From contig NZ_JBBOXF010000001.1 in NCBI RefSeq assembly GCF_038007465.1, positions 4,103,001-4,167,000 of the forward strand: a DNA stretch of 64,000 nt, given 5' to 3'. Source of the stretch: Sporosarcina sp. FSL K6-1508. Its GTDB lineage: Bacteria; Bacillota; Bacilli; Bacillales_A; Planococcaceae. The translations under genes were made by a program, and so were the position numbers. Below, piece after piece: positions 7,941 to 14,625 of this stretch (within the stretch, counting starts at the first letter, position 1; each line of letters opens with the position of its first letter). Under the pieces are notes generated by a model. It searched no databases. It worked only from the letters and a program-made list of their open reading frames with translations, and was not told where the DNA came from.

Positions 7941-8174
7941 TCAGTTTAGGTATTTACCGTTACGGGCGTCTTTCACTTTGTCTGGTGTCACATCATTGCC
8001 TTCAGGATCAACCACTTTAACATTCTCAATCGTGTCTCGCATTGATGAGCGGAATGTCTCAAGATACTCTTTCCGTAATTGGGTCTGTTCTTTTGCCTCT
8101 TCGATAGATAGACCCGCCGTCTTCGATTTTTTTGAAAGTTCATTAATTCGTTTGATTTTATCAGCTGATAGCAT
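7941..8174 (-). CDS. ynzC: YnzC/DUF896 (UPF0291) protein
   Basis: A 77-residue protein of the UPF0291 family, with the conserved helical hairpin IKRINELSKKSKTAGLSIEE and the strongly conserved QTQLRKEYLETFRSSMRDTI. The C-terminal part (VKVVDPEGNDVTPDKVKDAR) is typical. A GGAGG ribosome binding site is present. In B. subtilis it lies in the SOS-controlled yneA-yneB-ynzC operon, and the order is the same here. The cellular role is not established to my knowledge. Confidence 0.93.
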   Translation of the reverse strand: MLSADKIKRINELSKKSKTAGLSIEEAKEQTQLRKEYLETFRSSMRDTIENVKVVDPEGNDVTPDKVKDARNGKYLN

Positions 8175-8237
8175 ATTATTTCCTCCATTTAGTTTTGTGT
8201 TATTAACGTATACAAAAAGAGCAGAAAGTGCAATGAA

Positions 8238-8900
8238 TCAGCCTTCCTGCTCAACCTCATATTCTTTATACCTGCGATGTACCGTAGCTTTGCTGATATC
8301 ATGCCCGAGCCCTTTCAGAACCCCTGTAATTTCTTCGTAAGTCAGCCCTTTTTCTCTCAACGAAACAATTTCACCTATCGGCACTTCAATTCGCTCACGG
8401 CCTTCTGCATTGCCTCTATTCTTCAAATTGCGTTCCGGTCGATATCCTTCTCTTACCGCACGTTTCATGCCCCGTTTGATTTTTGCATTGTGTAATTTAC
8501 GCTGATATTCTTCAACGATGGCTAGAATTTCGAGTAGCATTGTATCCATTTCATTAAGCGCTATTGGCCCGCTGTCATTATGCGAATAAATCGCAGTGTC
8601 TGTTTTTGCCAGTAGATGCAACACTGCCATCCGTGCATTTCCCCGTCCAAGTCGTGTCTCATCTTGGATCAGAACCGCATCGACCTCTTCATCACGAATG
8701 TAATCCAGAAGACTTAGAAGCCCTTCACGGTCGATATCAAAACCGCTATGCTTATCTTTAAATGTTGCAACATGGTCAAGACCAAGTTCAGCTGCCAAGT
8801 CCACTAGTTCTTCTTCCTGTCTCGTCAGCGACATTTCCTGTGTTTCTTTTTCAGTGCTCACCCGGCAGTAGATGACACATTTTTCATGCTGTCCAGTCAT
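8238..8900 (-). CDS. yneB: YneB, serine recombinase (resolvase) family protein
   Basis: A 220-residue member of the resolvase/invertase family. The N-terminal catalytic domain (residues 7-150) has YCRVSTEKETQEMSL with the nucleophile candidate S15, and the conserved QDETRLGRGNARM. A resolvase-type helix-turn-helix follows at the C terminus (GLTYEEITGVLKGLGHDISKATVHRR, in part). It is the conserved chromosomal YneB, not a transposon resolvase: no transposase, res site or terminal repeat lies nearby. Its ATG overlaps the yneA stop by four bases, so translation is probably coupled. It should be induced together with yneA during DNA damage. Confidence 0.88.
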   Translation of the reverse strand: MTGQHEKCVIYCRVSTEKETQEMSLTRQEEELVDLAAELGLDHVATFKDKHSGFDIDREGLLSLLDYIRDEEVDAVLIQDETRLGRGNARMAVLHLLAKTDTAIYSHNDSGPIALNEMDTMLLEILAIVEEYQRKLHNAKIKRGMKRAVREGYRPERNLKNRGNAEGRERIEVPIGEIVSLREKGLTYEEITGVLKGLGHDISKATVHRRYKEYEVEQEG

Positions 8901-9205
8901 CGATTAACACCAGCCAATTGTGTTTTATTTTTTTCAACGGTTCGTACAACAGGCAGAAGCAAATCTTCCCCTTTTTTAATAGTAGCAGATGATAGGTCAT
9001 TTAAGCTCATTACCTCTTTGATCCACTTATCTGCAGGCACATTTTCGGAATGAAGATATGCGAGGTCCCAAAGGGTATCTCCTTCTGTAATGGTGATTGT
9101 TGTAATTGCCTGCTCTTGTCCATATTTATTTGCACCTATGATTGCGAAACCTATACATAAAACGATAATAAGCAGAACATAGTTATTTTTTTTAATAAAA
9201 GTCAT
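8897..9205 (-). CDS. yneA: Cell division suppressor YneA
   Basis: A 102-residue protein with an N-terminal membrane segment (about residues 8-24) and an extracytoplasmic LysM domain (ITITEGDTLWDLAY onwards, ending KKGEDLLLPV). YneA blocks FtsZ-dependent division during the SOS response in B. subtilis, and this protein has the same layout and the same place next to lexA. ATG 9205 is chosen because GGGGG lies eight bases upstream; the longer frame runs through the promoter and operators. It has a consensus promoter overlapped by LexA-box-like sites, so strong induction by DNA damage is expected. Confidence 0.9.
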   Translation of the reverse strand: MTFIKKNNYVLLIIVLCIGFAIIGANKYGQEQAITTITITEGDTLWDLAYLHSENVPADKWIKEVMSLNDLSSATIKKGEDLLLPVVRTVEKNKTQLAGVNR

Positions 9206-9220
9206 TATAATTCCCCCTTG

Positions 9221-9234
9221 CGAATGTCTGTTCG
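9221..9234 (-). promoter_or_regulatory. LexA (SOS) box 1 of yneA
   Basis: CGAATGTCTGTTCG differs at one arm position from the Gram-positive LexA consensus CGAAC-N4-GTTCG. It lies 16 bases upstream of the yneA start codon and downstream of its -10, a position suited to repression. Confidence 0.7.
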
Positions 9235-9247
9235 GAATACCTGTTCC
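9234..9247 (-). promoter_or_regulatory. LexA (SOS) box 2 of yneA
   Basis: GGAATACCTGTTCC is a second GAAT-N4-GTTC site centred 13 bp from box 1. It lies immediately downstream of the yneA -10 element. Confidence 0.65.
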
Positions 9248-9248
9248 T

Positions 9249-9277
9249 ATTATAGGAAATACAAAATGAAATGTCAA
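9249..9277 (-). promoter_or_regulatory. Consensus sigma-A promoter of yneA
   Basis: On the minus strand TTGACA (9272-9277), exactly 17 bases and TATAAT (9249-9254) form a perfect consensus promoter. Such a strong promoter needs tight repression, which the two downstream SOS boxes can supply. Confidence 0.9.
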
Positions 9278-9285
9278 CACTTATT

Positions 9286-9299
9286 AGAACCTGTGTTTG
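9286..9299 (+). promoter_or_regulatory. LexA (SOS) box 3, lexA autoregulation
   Basis: AGAACCTGTGTTTG fits GAAC-N4-GTTY. It overlaps the -35 element of the lexA promoter, as expected for an autorepressor. Confidence 0.7.
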
Positions 9300-9325
9300 C
9301 CATTTCTATAGAGGGCTGATATAAT
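9297..9325 (+). promoter_or_regulatory. Sigma-A promoter of lexA
   Basis: TTGCCA (9297-9302), 17 bases and TATAAT (9320-9325) lie 84 bases upstream of the lexA start. Confidence 0.85.
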
Positions 9326-9409
9326 GAATCTATTGAAAAGTCTAGATTGTCGGTGACCTATTTCACGACTTTCGGAAATTAGCAGAATATAAGGTGAGAG
9401 GTGAATGGG

Positions 9410-10030
9410 ATGAAAAAGATTTCGAAGAGACAAGAAGATATTTTGTCTTTCATTAAATCAGAAGTGAAACAAAAAGGTTATCCACCATCCGTAAGAGAAA
9501 TTGGCGAGGCTGTCGGTCTTGCATCAAGCTCAACTGTTCACGGCCATCTAGCTCGTTTGGAAAGCAAAGGCTTCATTCGAAGAGATCCGACAAAACCAAG
9601 AGCAATCGAAGTACTCGATCCGGAAGGTTTGGAAACATTAAAGCCAGGTGTTCTTCACGTGCCTCTTGTCGGTAAAGTTACGGCTGGACTGCCCATCACA
9701 GCTATTGAAAATATCGAGGAGTATTTCCCCCTTCCTGAATCCTTCGGTACTTCAGAGGACAAGCTGTTCATGCTTGAAATAGTAGGAAACAGTATGATTG
9801 AAGCCGGAATTCTCAATGGAGACTACGTTGTCGTCAAACAGCAACAGACAGCAAATAACGGGGAGATTGTTGTTGCGATGACTGATGAAGACGAAGCTAC
9901 AGTCAAACGCTTCTTTAAGGAAAAAGATTATTTCCGCCTGCAACCTGAGAATGCTTCAATGGATCCTATCATTTTGGATAACGTTTCTATTCTTGGTAAA
10001 GTAGTCGGCGTTTATCGCATGATTCATTAA
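9410..10030 (+). CDS. lexA: LexA repressor (SOS regulator)
   Basis: A 206-residue LexA. The N-terminal winged helix holds SVREIGEAVGLASSSTVHGHL and FIRRDPTKPRAIEV. The self-cleavage site is Ala92-Gly93 in KVTAGLPI, and the catalytic pair is S128 (VGNSMIEAG) and K166 (EATVKRF). The ATG at 9410 is used because it gives the family N terminus (MKKISKRQEDIL) and has GAGAGGTG upstream; an in-frame GTG at 9401 lies inside that ribosome binding site. The gene is divergent from yneA-yneB-ynzC. Three operators lie between, so it probably represses itself and yneA. RecA, which triggers LexA cleavage, is encoded further along this window. Confidence 0.98.
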   Translation: MKKISKRQEDILSFIKSEVKQKGYPPSVREIGEAVGLASSSTVHGHLARLESKGFIRRDPTKPRAIEVLDPEGLETLKPGVLHVPLVGKVTAGLPITAIENIEEYFPLPESFGTSEDKLFMLEIVGNSMIEAGILNGDYVVVKQQQTANNGEIVVAMTDEDEATVKRFFKEKDYFRLQPENASMDPIILDNVSILGKVVGVYRMIH

Positions 10031-10042
10031 TTTATAGTATGC

Positions 10043-10080
10043 AAAAGGGCTGTTTCCTTCGAAGGAAACAACCCTTTTTT
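10043..10080 (+). terminator. Intrinsic terminator of lexA
   Basis: AAAAGGG, then TGTTTCCTTC paired with GAAGGAAACA, then CCCTTTTTT form a strong hairpin with a T run 13 bases after the lexA stop. Confidence 0.92.
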
Positions 10081-10166
10081 ATTTGGGGAATTAATATGAC
10101 CGTGCCAGGCTTTGCCTTGACGGGTTCCAGCTTACCCTTCGTCTTAGCCATATCTACTAGTCAACT

Positions 10167-11429
10167 TTATTTGCCGATTAAGTTCTCACGAACAAGTTTA
10201 CCTATAGAAGATAATACAGCCACTTTTACATGCTCGTATGTTAAGCCTCCTTGGACATACGCAGTGTAAGGCGGTCTGATTGGGCCGTCTGCAGTCAGCT
10301 CGATGCTGGAACCTTGGATGAAAGTCCCTGCTGCCATGATGACATCGTCTGTGTAGCCTGGCATATACGACGGTTCGGGGGCGTAGTGCGCATTGATGGG
10401 CGAGTTTTCTTGAATGGATCGACAGAATGCAATCATTTGGTCCGCATTCTTGAATGAGACGGTCTGAATTAGATCTGTTCTTTTTTCCGTGAAATGCGGG
10501 GATGTATCGAGCCCGAAACTTTCAAGGAGTGCGGCTGTGAATAGCGCACCTTTTACAGCTTGGCTGACAACATGAGGGGCCAGGAAAAATCCCTGGTACA
10601 TCTCCCGTAGTGTATCAAGGGATGCTCCTGCTTCTGCGCCAAGGCCTGGAGAGGTCATGCGGTACGCACATTTTTCAACGAGATCGGCACGGCCTGCAAT
10701 ATAACCGCCTGTTCTTGCAAGACCGCCGCCTGGATTTTTAATCAGCGAGCCCGCCATCAGATCAGCACCGACTTCGGTCGGCTCTTTCTCTTCAACAAAT
10801 TCACCATAGCAATTGTCGACAAAAACGACAACATCCGGATTGACAGCTTTCACTTGAAGGACCATTTCACCGATTTCATCCACCATGAAAGACGGCCGAT
10901 CGGAGTAACCTTTCGAGCGCTGAATGGCTACTATTTTCGTTTTATCGTGCATGTTTTTCACGACTTCTTCAAAATTAACTGTCCCATCTTCATTCAAATC
11001 AATATGTTTATAAGTAATGCCGTAATCATGTAGCGAACCTGTATCCTTCCCTTTTCCCGATACAATGGAATCCAATGTATCATAAGGTTTCCCTGTTATA
11101 TAGAGCAGTTCATCACCCGGTCTTAGAATACCGAAAAGGCTGATGGAGATTGCGTGTGTTCCGGATATGATTTGATTGCGCACAAGGCAATCCTCCGCTC
11201 CAAAAACGTCAGCATATACTTGTTCCAATACATCTCGACCCGCGTCATCATAGCCATAACCTGTTGAGCCTGTCAGATGAAAATCGCTCACCGTATTTTT
11301 ACGGAACGCAGCAAGCACTTTCCGTTGATTGTAAAAAGCAGTTTTTTCGATTCCTTTAAAAAATGGTGCCAATTTCTCTTCGATTGCTTCCGCATCCTCG
11401 AATAAGAGGTCGTCTTGTTCAGTAAGCAT
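10167..11429 (-). CDS. ynbB: PLP-dependent methionine gamma-lyase family protein (YnbB)
   Basis: A 420-residue fold-type-I PLP enzyme of the family once called aluminium resistance protein. Visible features are STGYGYDDAGRDVLE near the N terminus, the cofactor-binding FVDNCYGEF, and the Schiff-base lysine in AGSLIKNPGGGLARTGGY. The true substrate of the family is not settled; relatives are annotated as cystathionine or methionine gamma-lyase. B. subtilis ynbB lies beside glnRA, which are absent here. Convergent lexA with its terminator flanks one side. The ribosome binding site GAGGA is about nine bases upstream. Confidence 0.85.
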   Translation of the reverse strand: MLTEQDDLLFEDAEAIEEKLAPFFKGIEKTAFYNQRKVLAAFRKNTVSDFHLTGSTGYGYDDAGRDVLEQVYADVFGAEDCLVRNQIISGTHAISISLFGILRPGDELLYITGKPYDTLDSIVSGKGKDTGSLHDYGITYKHIDLNEDGTVNFEEVVKNMHDKTKIVAIQRSKGYSDRPSFMVDEIGEMVLQVKAVNPDVVVFVDNCYGEFVEEKEPTEVGADLMAGSLIKNPGGGLARTGGYIAGRADLVEKCAYRMTSPGLGAEAGASLDTLREMYQGFFLAPHVVSQAVKGALFTAALLESFGLDTSPHFTEKRTDLIQTVSFKNADQMIAFCRSIQENSPINAHYAPEPSYMPGYTDDVIMAAGTFIQGSSIELTADGPIRPPYTAYVQGGLTYEHVKVAVLSSIGKLVRENLIGK

Positions 11430-11574
11430 AATGGGTATTCCTCATTTCTTTAAATAGTCACTTCATTATCTTATCAGTCTGTCCGTAGAGGTCAACGTTT
11501 ACAAGGTTTTTGTCATTGATTATTAATTGTTATCTGTTAGAATTCTTAAGGGTATATTGAATGGAGGAAATGAA

Positions 11575-12174
11575 GTGGCTTGGGATGTTTTTAGTTTTAT
11601 CGGTACGGCAGCATTCGCTATCTCGGGCGCAATTGTTGCGATGGAAGAGGAATATGATATTTTTGGCGTTTATATATTGGGTATGGTCACTGCTTTTGGC
11701 GGTGGTGCAGTTCGTAATGTTTTAATAGGTGTGCCTGTCTCTGTATTATGGGATCAGCAATTCTTATTTTTTGTAGCAAGTATTTTGATAACCATTATTT
11801 TCTTTTTTTCTAGGTATCTTCTTTCACATTGGAATAGATGGGGTAATTACTTTGATGCAATCGGATTGGCTGCATTCGCCATTCAAGGCGCCATGCTAGC
11901 CATATCACTGAACATGTCACTTTATGCAGTTATGGTTGCAGCAGTTTTAACAGGAGCTGGCGGTGGTGTCATCCGTGACTTGCTCGCAGGAAGGAAGCCA
12001 CTCGTCTTCAAACGGGACATCTACGCAGTGTGGGCTGCACTCGCCGGTCTTATAGTCGGCCTCGGGCTATTTAAGAGTGATCTGGCACTTTATGCGTTAC
12101 TCGTGATGACAGCCGGTCTTCGCATTTTCTCGCTTGTTTTCCAATGGAAACTGCCTAACGGAAAAATTCATTAA
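11575..12174 (+). CDS. TRIC cation channel family membrane protein (UPF0126, YvgT-like)
   Basis: A 199-residue protein with about seven hydrophobic segments and two copies of the glycine-rich family motif: AFGGGAVRNVLIG and GAGGGVIRDLLAGRKPLVF. The family (formerly UPF0126) is related to TRIC channels and probably passes monovalent cations; the physiological role in bacteria is unclear. The GTG at 11575 is preferred because GGAGG lies seven bases upstream and the protein then starts directly at the first membrane helix; the longer frame from 11527 adds residues that overlap the ribosome binding site. It is a single gene on the plus strand, followed by palindromic repeats and a bidirectional terminator. 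Confidence 0.85.
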   Translation: MAWDVFSFIGTAAFAISGAIVAMEEEYDIFGVYILGMVTAFGGGAVRNVLIGVPVSVLWDQQFLFFVASILITIIFFFSRYLLSHWNRWGNYFDAIGLAAFAIQGAMLAISLNMSLYAVMVAAVLTGAGGGVIRDLLAGRKPLVFKRDIYAVWAALAGLIVGLGLFKSDLALYALLVMTAGLRIFSLVFQWKLPNGKIH

Positions 12175-12175
12175 T

Positions 12176-12333
12176 AAGAAAAGCGCAAGCGCCTTGGTAG
12201 ACCCGACAGGCATAAGTCGATCCAGCGACGTGGCGGTCTTTGCCACATAGCTGGATTGCTTATGTCCCGAGGGGCTAGGCGCTGGAGCTAGACACTGCTC
12301 CAGGTTGAAAAACTTATATTTTCTTATCTTTAA
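12176..12333 (+). repeat. Palindromic intergenic repeat, family A, copy 1
   Basis: A 158-bp element opening AGCGCAAGCGCCTTGG and closing GGCTAGGCGCTGGAGCTAGAC, with an A/T tail. Inner arms GCATAAG and CTTATG, ATCCAGC and GCTGGAT, and GTGGC and GCCAC can form one large cruciform or hairpin. A near copy with about nine differences lies at 25201-25358. Confidence 0.9.
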
Positions 12334-12334
12334 A

Positions 12335-12450
12335 CAAAGCGGAAGCGCCTGTTACAAAGGAACACAGCCTAAGTACGCCGCGTCCTGCGGCAATGGCTGC
12401 GTGACCCACATCATGTGGGCCTCCGTGCCTCTAGGTGCTGGCGTCTAAAC
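12335..12450 (+). repeat. Palindromic intergenic repeat, family B, copy 1
   Basis: Directly follows the family A copy. It opens AAGCGGAAGCGCC, contains CAGCCTAAGTACGCCGCGTC and the small hairpin CCCACATCATGTGGG, and closes GGTGCTGGCGTC. Related sequence is found at 25452-25628 and 63101-63240. Confidence 0.75.
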
Positions 12451-12456
12451 GTAAAT

Positions 12457-12494
12457 AAAAGCGGAACGGGGTTTTTACTCCCTGTTCCGCTTTT
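12457..12494. terminator. Bidirectional terminator between TRIC gene and hfq
   Basis: AAAAGCGGAAC (12457-12467) pairs with GTTCCGCTTTT (12484-12494), extended by G/C pairs. T runs follow on both strands. It begins just past the hfq stop. Confidence 0.88.
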
Positions 12495-12496
12495 GT

Positions 12497-12724
12497 TTAC
12501 ACCGTTTCATCTTTTAATATAACCGGTTTCGATGGGACATATGTGGAAATCGCATGTTTATAAATCAGTTGTTGCTTGCCGTCTGATTCAAGCAGGACGG
12601 TATAATTATCATACGATTTAATAAGTCCTTTCAATTGAAATCCATTCAGTAAGAATACCGTTACAAATGTATTATTCTTACGTAACGAGTTTAAAAAGAT
12701 TTCTTGCATGCTTCCTTGTTTCAT
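12497..12724 (-). CDS. hfq: RNA chaperone Hfq
   Basis: A 75-residue Sm-like protein. It carries the Sm1 motif VTVFLLNGFQLKGLIKSYDN and the Sm2 motif IYKHAIST (the YKHA signature), so it should form the hexameric ring that binds RNA. The length is normal for Firmicutes (73-77), without the long acidic tail of proteobacterial Hfq. GGAGG lies upstream of the ATG. It is the last gene of the mutS-mutL-glpK-glpD-lipase-miaA-hfq series and is followed by a terminator. Its placement after miaA is the general bacterial arrangement. Confidence 0.97.
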   Translation of the reverse strand: MKQGSMQEIFLNSLRKNNTFVTVFLLNGFQLKGLIKSYDNYTVLLESDGKQQLIYKHAISTYVPSKPVILKDETV

Positions 12725-12767
12725 ACGCCAAGTCCTCCAGTTGTCATAACATATTTCTCTTGCCCAC

Positions 12768-13715
12768 TTACTTTATTCGACCCGCATGATCAAAATCCTT
12801 CAAGATTGCCAAAATTCCCTTTACAATTTCATCTGTACCCAATTCTGCATTGAACCAGGAGATATCTAGTTTATTACGGAAGTAGGTCATTTGCCGTTTA
12901 GCATAATTGCGTGTATTTTTCTTGATCAATTCAACGGCTTCATCTAGTAGCAATTTTTTTTCGATGTATTGATGAATTTCCTTATAACCAATTGCTTGGA
13001 CAGATTGTACTCCGCGAATTCCTTCCTCCCATAATCGATTCGCTTCTTCCAGAAGGCCTTTTTCCATCATTAAATCGACACGTTGACCGATTCGTTCATA
13101 GAGGAGATCACGGTCCATTTCAAGTCCGATGATGTGATGCTCATAAAGCGGTACACGTCCTGCCCCGTCTTCGTGGTCACCTTTTGTCTTACCTGTCACT
13201 TCAATGATTTCCAGTGCCCGTACAAGCCGGCGATGGTTGTTTGGATGAATTTTTTCTGCACCCGTGGGGTCGATTTCAACAAGTTTTGCATAAAGGAAAG
13301 CGGCACCTTCTTCAGCCAGTTCCCGCTCTAATCGAGTTCTTACTTCAAGATCCGCCGCTTCTTCTGTAAAACGAAAATCGAACAGTACAGATTGAATGTA
13401 TAATCCTGTACCCCCTACGATGATTGGTATTTTTCCACGATCTCGTATATCGGTAATCCATTTGCGCACTTCGCTTTGGTATTCGGCGACGGAAAAAGAT
13501 TCATCCGGTACTTTTACATCGAATAAATGATGCGGAATGCCATCCATTTCCTCTTTCGTAATTTTTGCCGTCCCAATATTAAGCCCTTTGTATACTTGCA
13601 TCGCATCACCATTAATGATTTCCCCGCCTATTTTTTTGGCGAGTTCGATACTTAAAGCCGTCTTGCCCGACGCTGTCGGTCCAACTATTGCAATCACTTC
13701 AGGATAATTTCTCAT
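12768..13715 (-). CDS. miaA: tRNA dimethylallyltransferase MiaA
   Basis: A 315-residue enzyme that adds a dimethylallyl group to A37 of tRNAs reading UNN codons, making i6A. MiaB, also in this window, then adds the methylthio group. The P loop GPTASGKT is at residues 12-19, followed by EIINGDAMQVYKGLNIGTAK, GGTGLYIQSVLFD and IGYKEIHQYI, all typical. The ATG at 13715 gives the family length (314 in B. subtilis) although no clear ribosome binding site is visible; it overlaps the upstream lipase gene by 17 bases, so coupling of translation is likely. Longer frames to 13769 add unrelated residues. Confidence 0.95.
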   Translation of the reverse strand: MRNYPEVIAIVGPTASGKTALSIELAKKIGGEIINGDAMQVYKGLNIGTAKITKEEMDGIPHHLFDVKVPDESFSVAEYQSEVRKWITDIRDRGKIPIIVGGTGLYIQSVLFDFRFTEEAADLEVRTRLERELAEEGAAFLYAKLVEIDPTGAEKIHPNNHRRLVRALEIIEVTGKTKGDHEDGAGRVPLYEHHIIGLEMDRDLLYERIGQRVDLMMEKGLLEEANRLWEEGIRGVQSVQAIGYKEIHQYIEKKLLLDEAVELIKKNTRNYAKRQMTYFRNKLDISWFNAELGTDEIVKGILAILKDFDHAGRIK

Positions 13716-14625
13716 TTTTTTCAATCCAGTCATAAACGGCTTTGAACACATGTTGACGTTTTTTTTCATGGAGCATTTCGTGCCTGCCGCCTTCGAATAA
13801 AAATAACGTAACGTCTTCTATACCCGCGTTATCATATTGCTTTGCTACACTCCAAACCCCTTTTCCATTGTCCCCCACCGGGTCTTCGCTCCCTGAAAAG
13901 AGGAAAAGAGGAAGTTCTTTCGGGATCTTATTTATTTCATCTGTGGCGTGGATTTCCCCAAGCCCTTTGAATAAATCTGCAAAAAACTGCGTTGTCGGGA
14001 CTATTCCGCAAGCAGGATCCACAATGTACTTCTCGACAGCTTCAGTATCCGTGGATAGCCAATCAAAAGGTGTTTTTGGCTTATCTACTGATTTATTGAA
14101 ACCTCCGAAAACGAGCTTATTCAAGAAATTATCTGGCTGGTCAAGACCGTTTTTCTTGCCACGCAAATAAGCAACTGCCTGTCCTGCAAAACGGCTGGCT
14201 CCAGGATCTCCGCCTGTCCCTGAAAATATCGCCGAGTCCACTTCACTGCCATGGAGTTGAACATACCTCCGAGCAACGAATGATCCCATACTGTGACCGA
14301 ACAGAATAAAACGCGGGGATGGATATTGTCCCCGCAGGTTCGAGATGACTTCATAAGCATCTTGAACAACACGATCAAAGCCGTTTTCATCTGCAAAATG
14401 ACCTTTTATTCCATTCATTTTAGCAGTCTTACCATGTCCTCGATGATCATGACCGGATACGATATATCCTTTCCCCACGAGATATTCTGCAAATTCTTCA
14501 TATCTGGCAATATGTTCGGCCATACCGTGAAGCAGATGGATATGTCCGACCGGTTTGCCTGCAGGTTTCATCACGATAGCATGGACTAAAAAACCATCTG
14601 ACATTTCAAGTGTCGCTTCTCTCAT
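13699..14625 (-). CDS. Alpha/beta hydrolase, monoacylglycerol lipase / lysophospholipase type
   Basis: A 308-residue serine hydrolase of the Hydrolase_4 (monoacylglycerol lipase) type. It has HLLHGMAEHIARYEEFAEYL near the N terminus, GHDHRGHGKT, the nucleophile elbow GHSMG with S112, a likely acid in SGSEDPVGD, and the His in GGRHEMLHE. No signal peptide is seen, so it acts in the cytoplasm. It overlaps the glpD stop by four bases (ATGA) and lies next to glpK. Hydrolysis of monoacylglycerol or a lysolipid would release glycerol or glycerophosphate for GlpK and GlpD; this link is inferred from gene order only. Confidence 0.85.
   Translation of the reverse strand: MREATLEMSDGFLVHAIVMKPAGKPVGHIHLLHGMAEHIARYEEFAEYLVGKGYIVSGHDHRGHGKTAKMNGIKGHFADENGFDRVVQDAYEVISNLRGQYPSPRFILFGHSMGSFVARRYVQLHGSEVDSAIFSGTGGDPGASRFAGQAVAYLRGKKNGLDQPDNFLNKLVFGGFNKSVDKPKTPFDWLSTDTEAVEKYIVDPACGIVPTTQFFADLFKGLGEIHATDEINKIPKELPLFLFSGSEDPVGDNGKGVWSVAKQYDNAGIEDVTLFLFEGGRHEMLHEKKRQHVFKAVYDWIEKNEKLS

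Noticed and set aside
8238..8900. Resolvase gene as sign of a transposon or phage
   Set aside because: It is the conserved chromosomal yneB within the yneA-yneB-ynzC operon; no terminal repeats, transposase or attachment site flank it.
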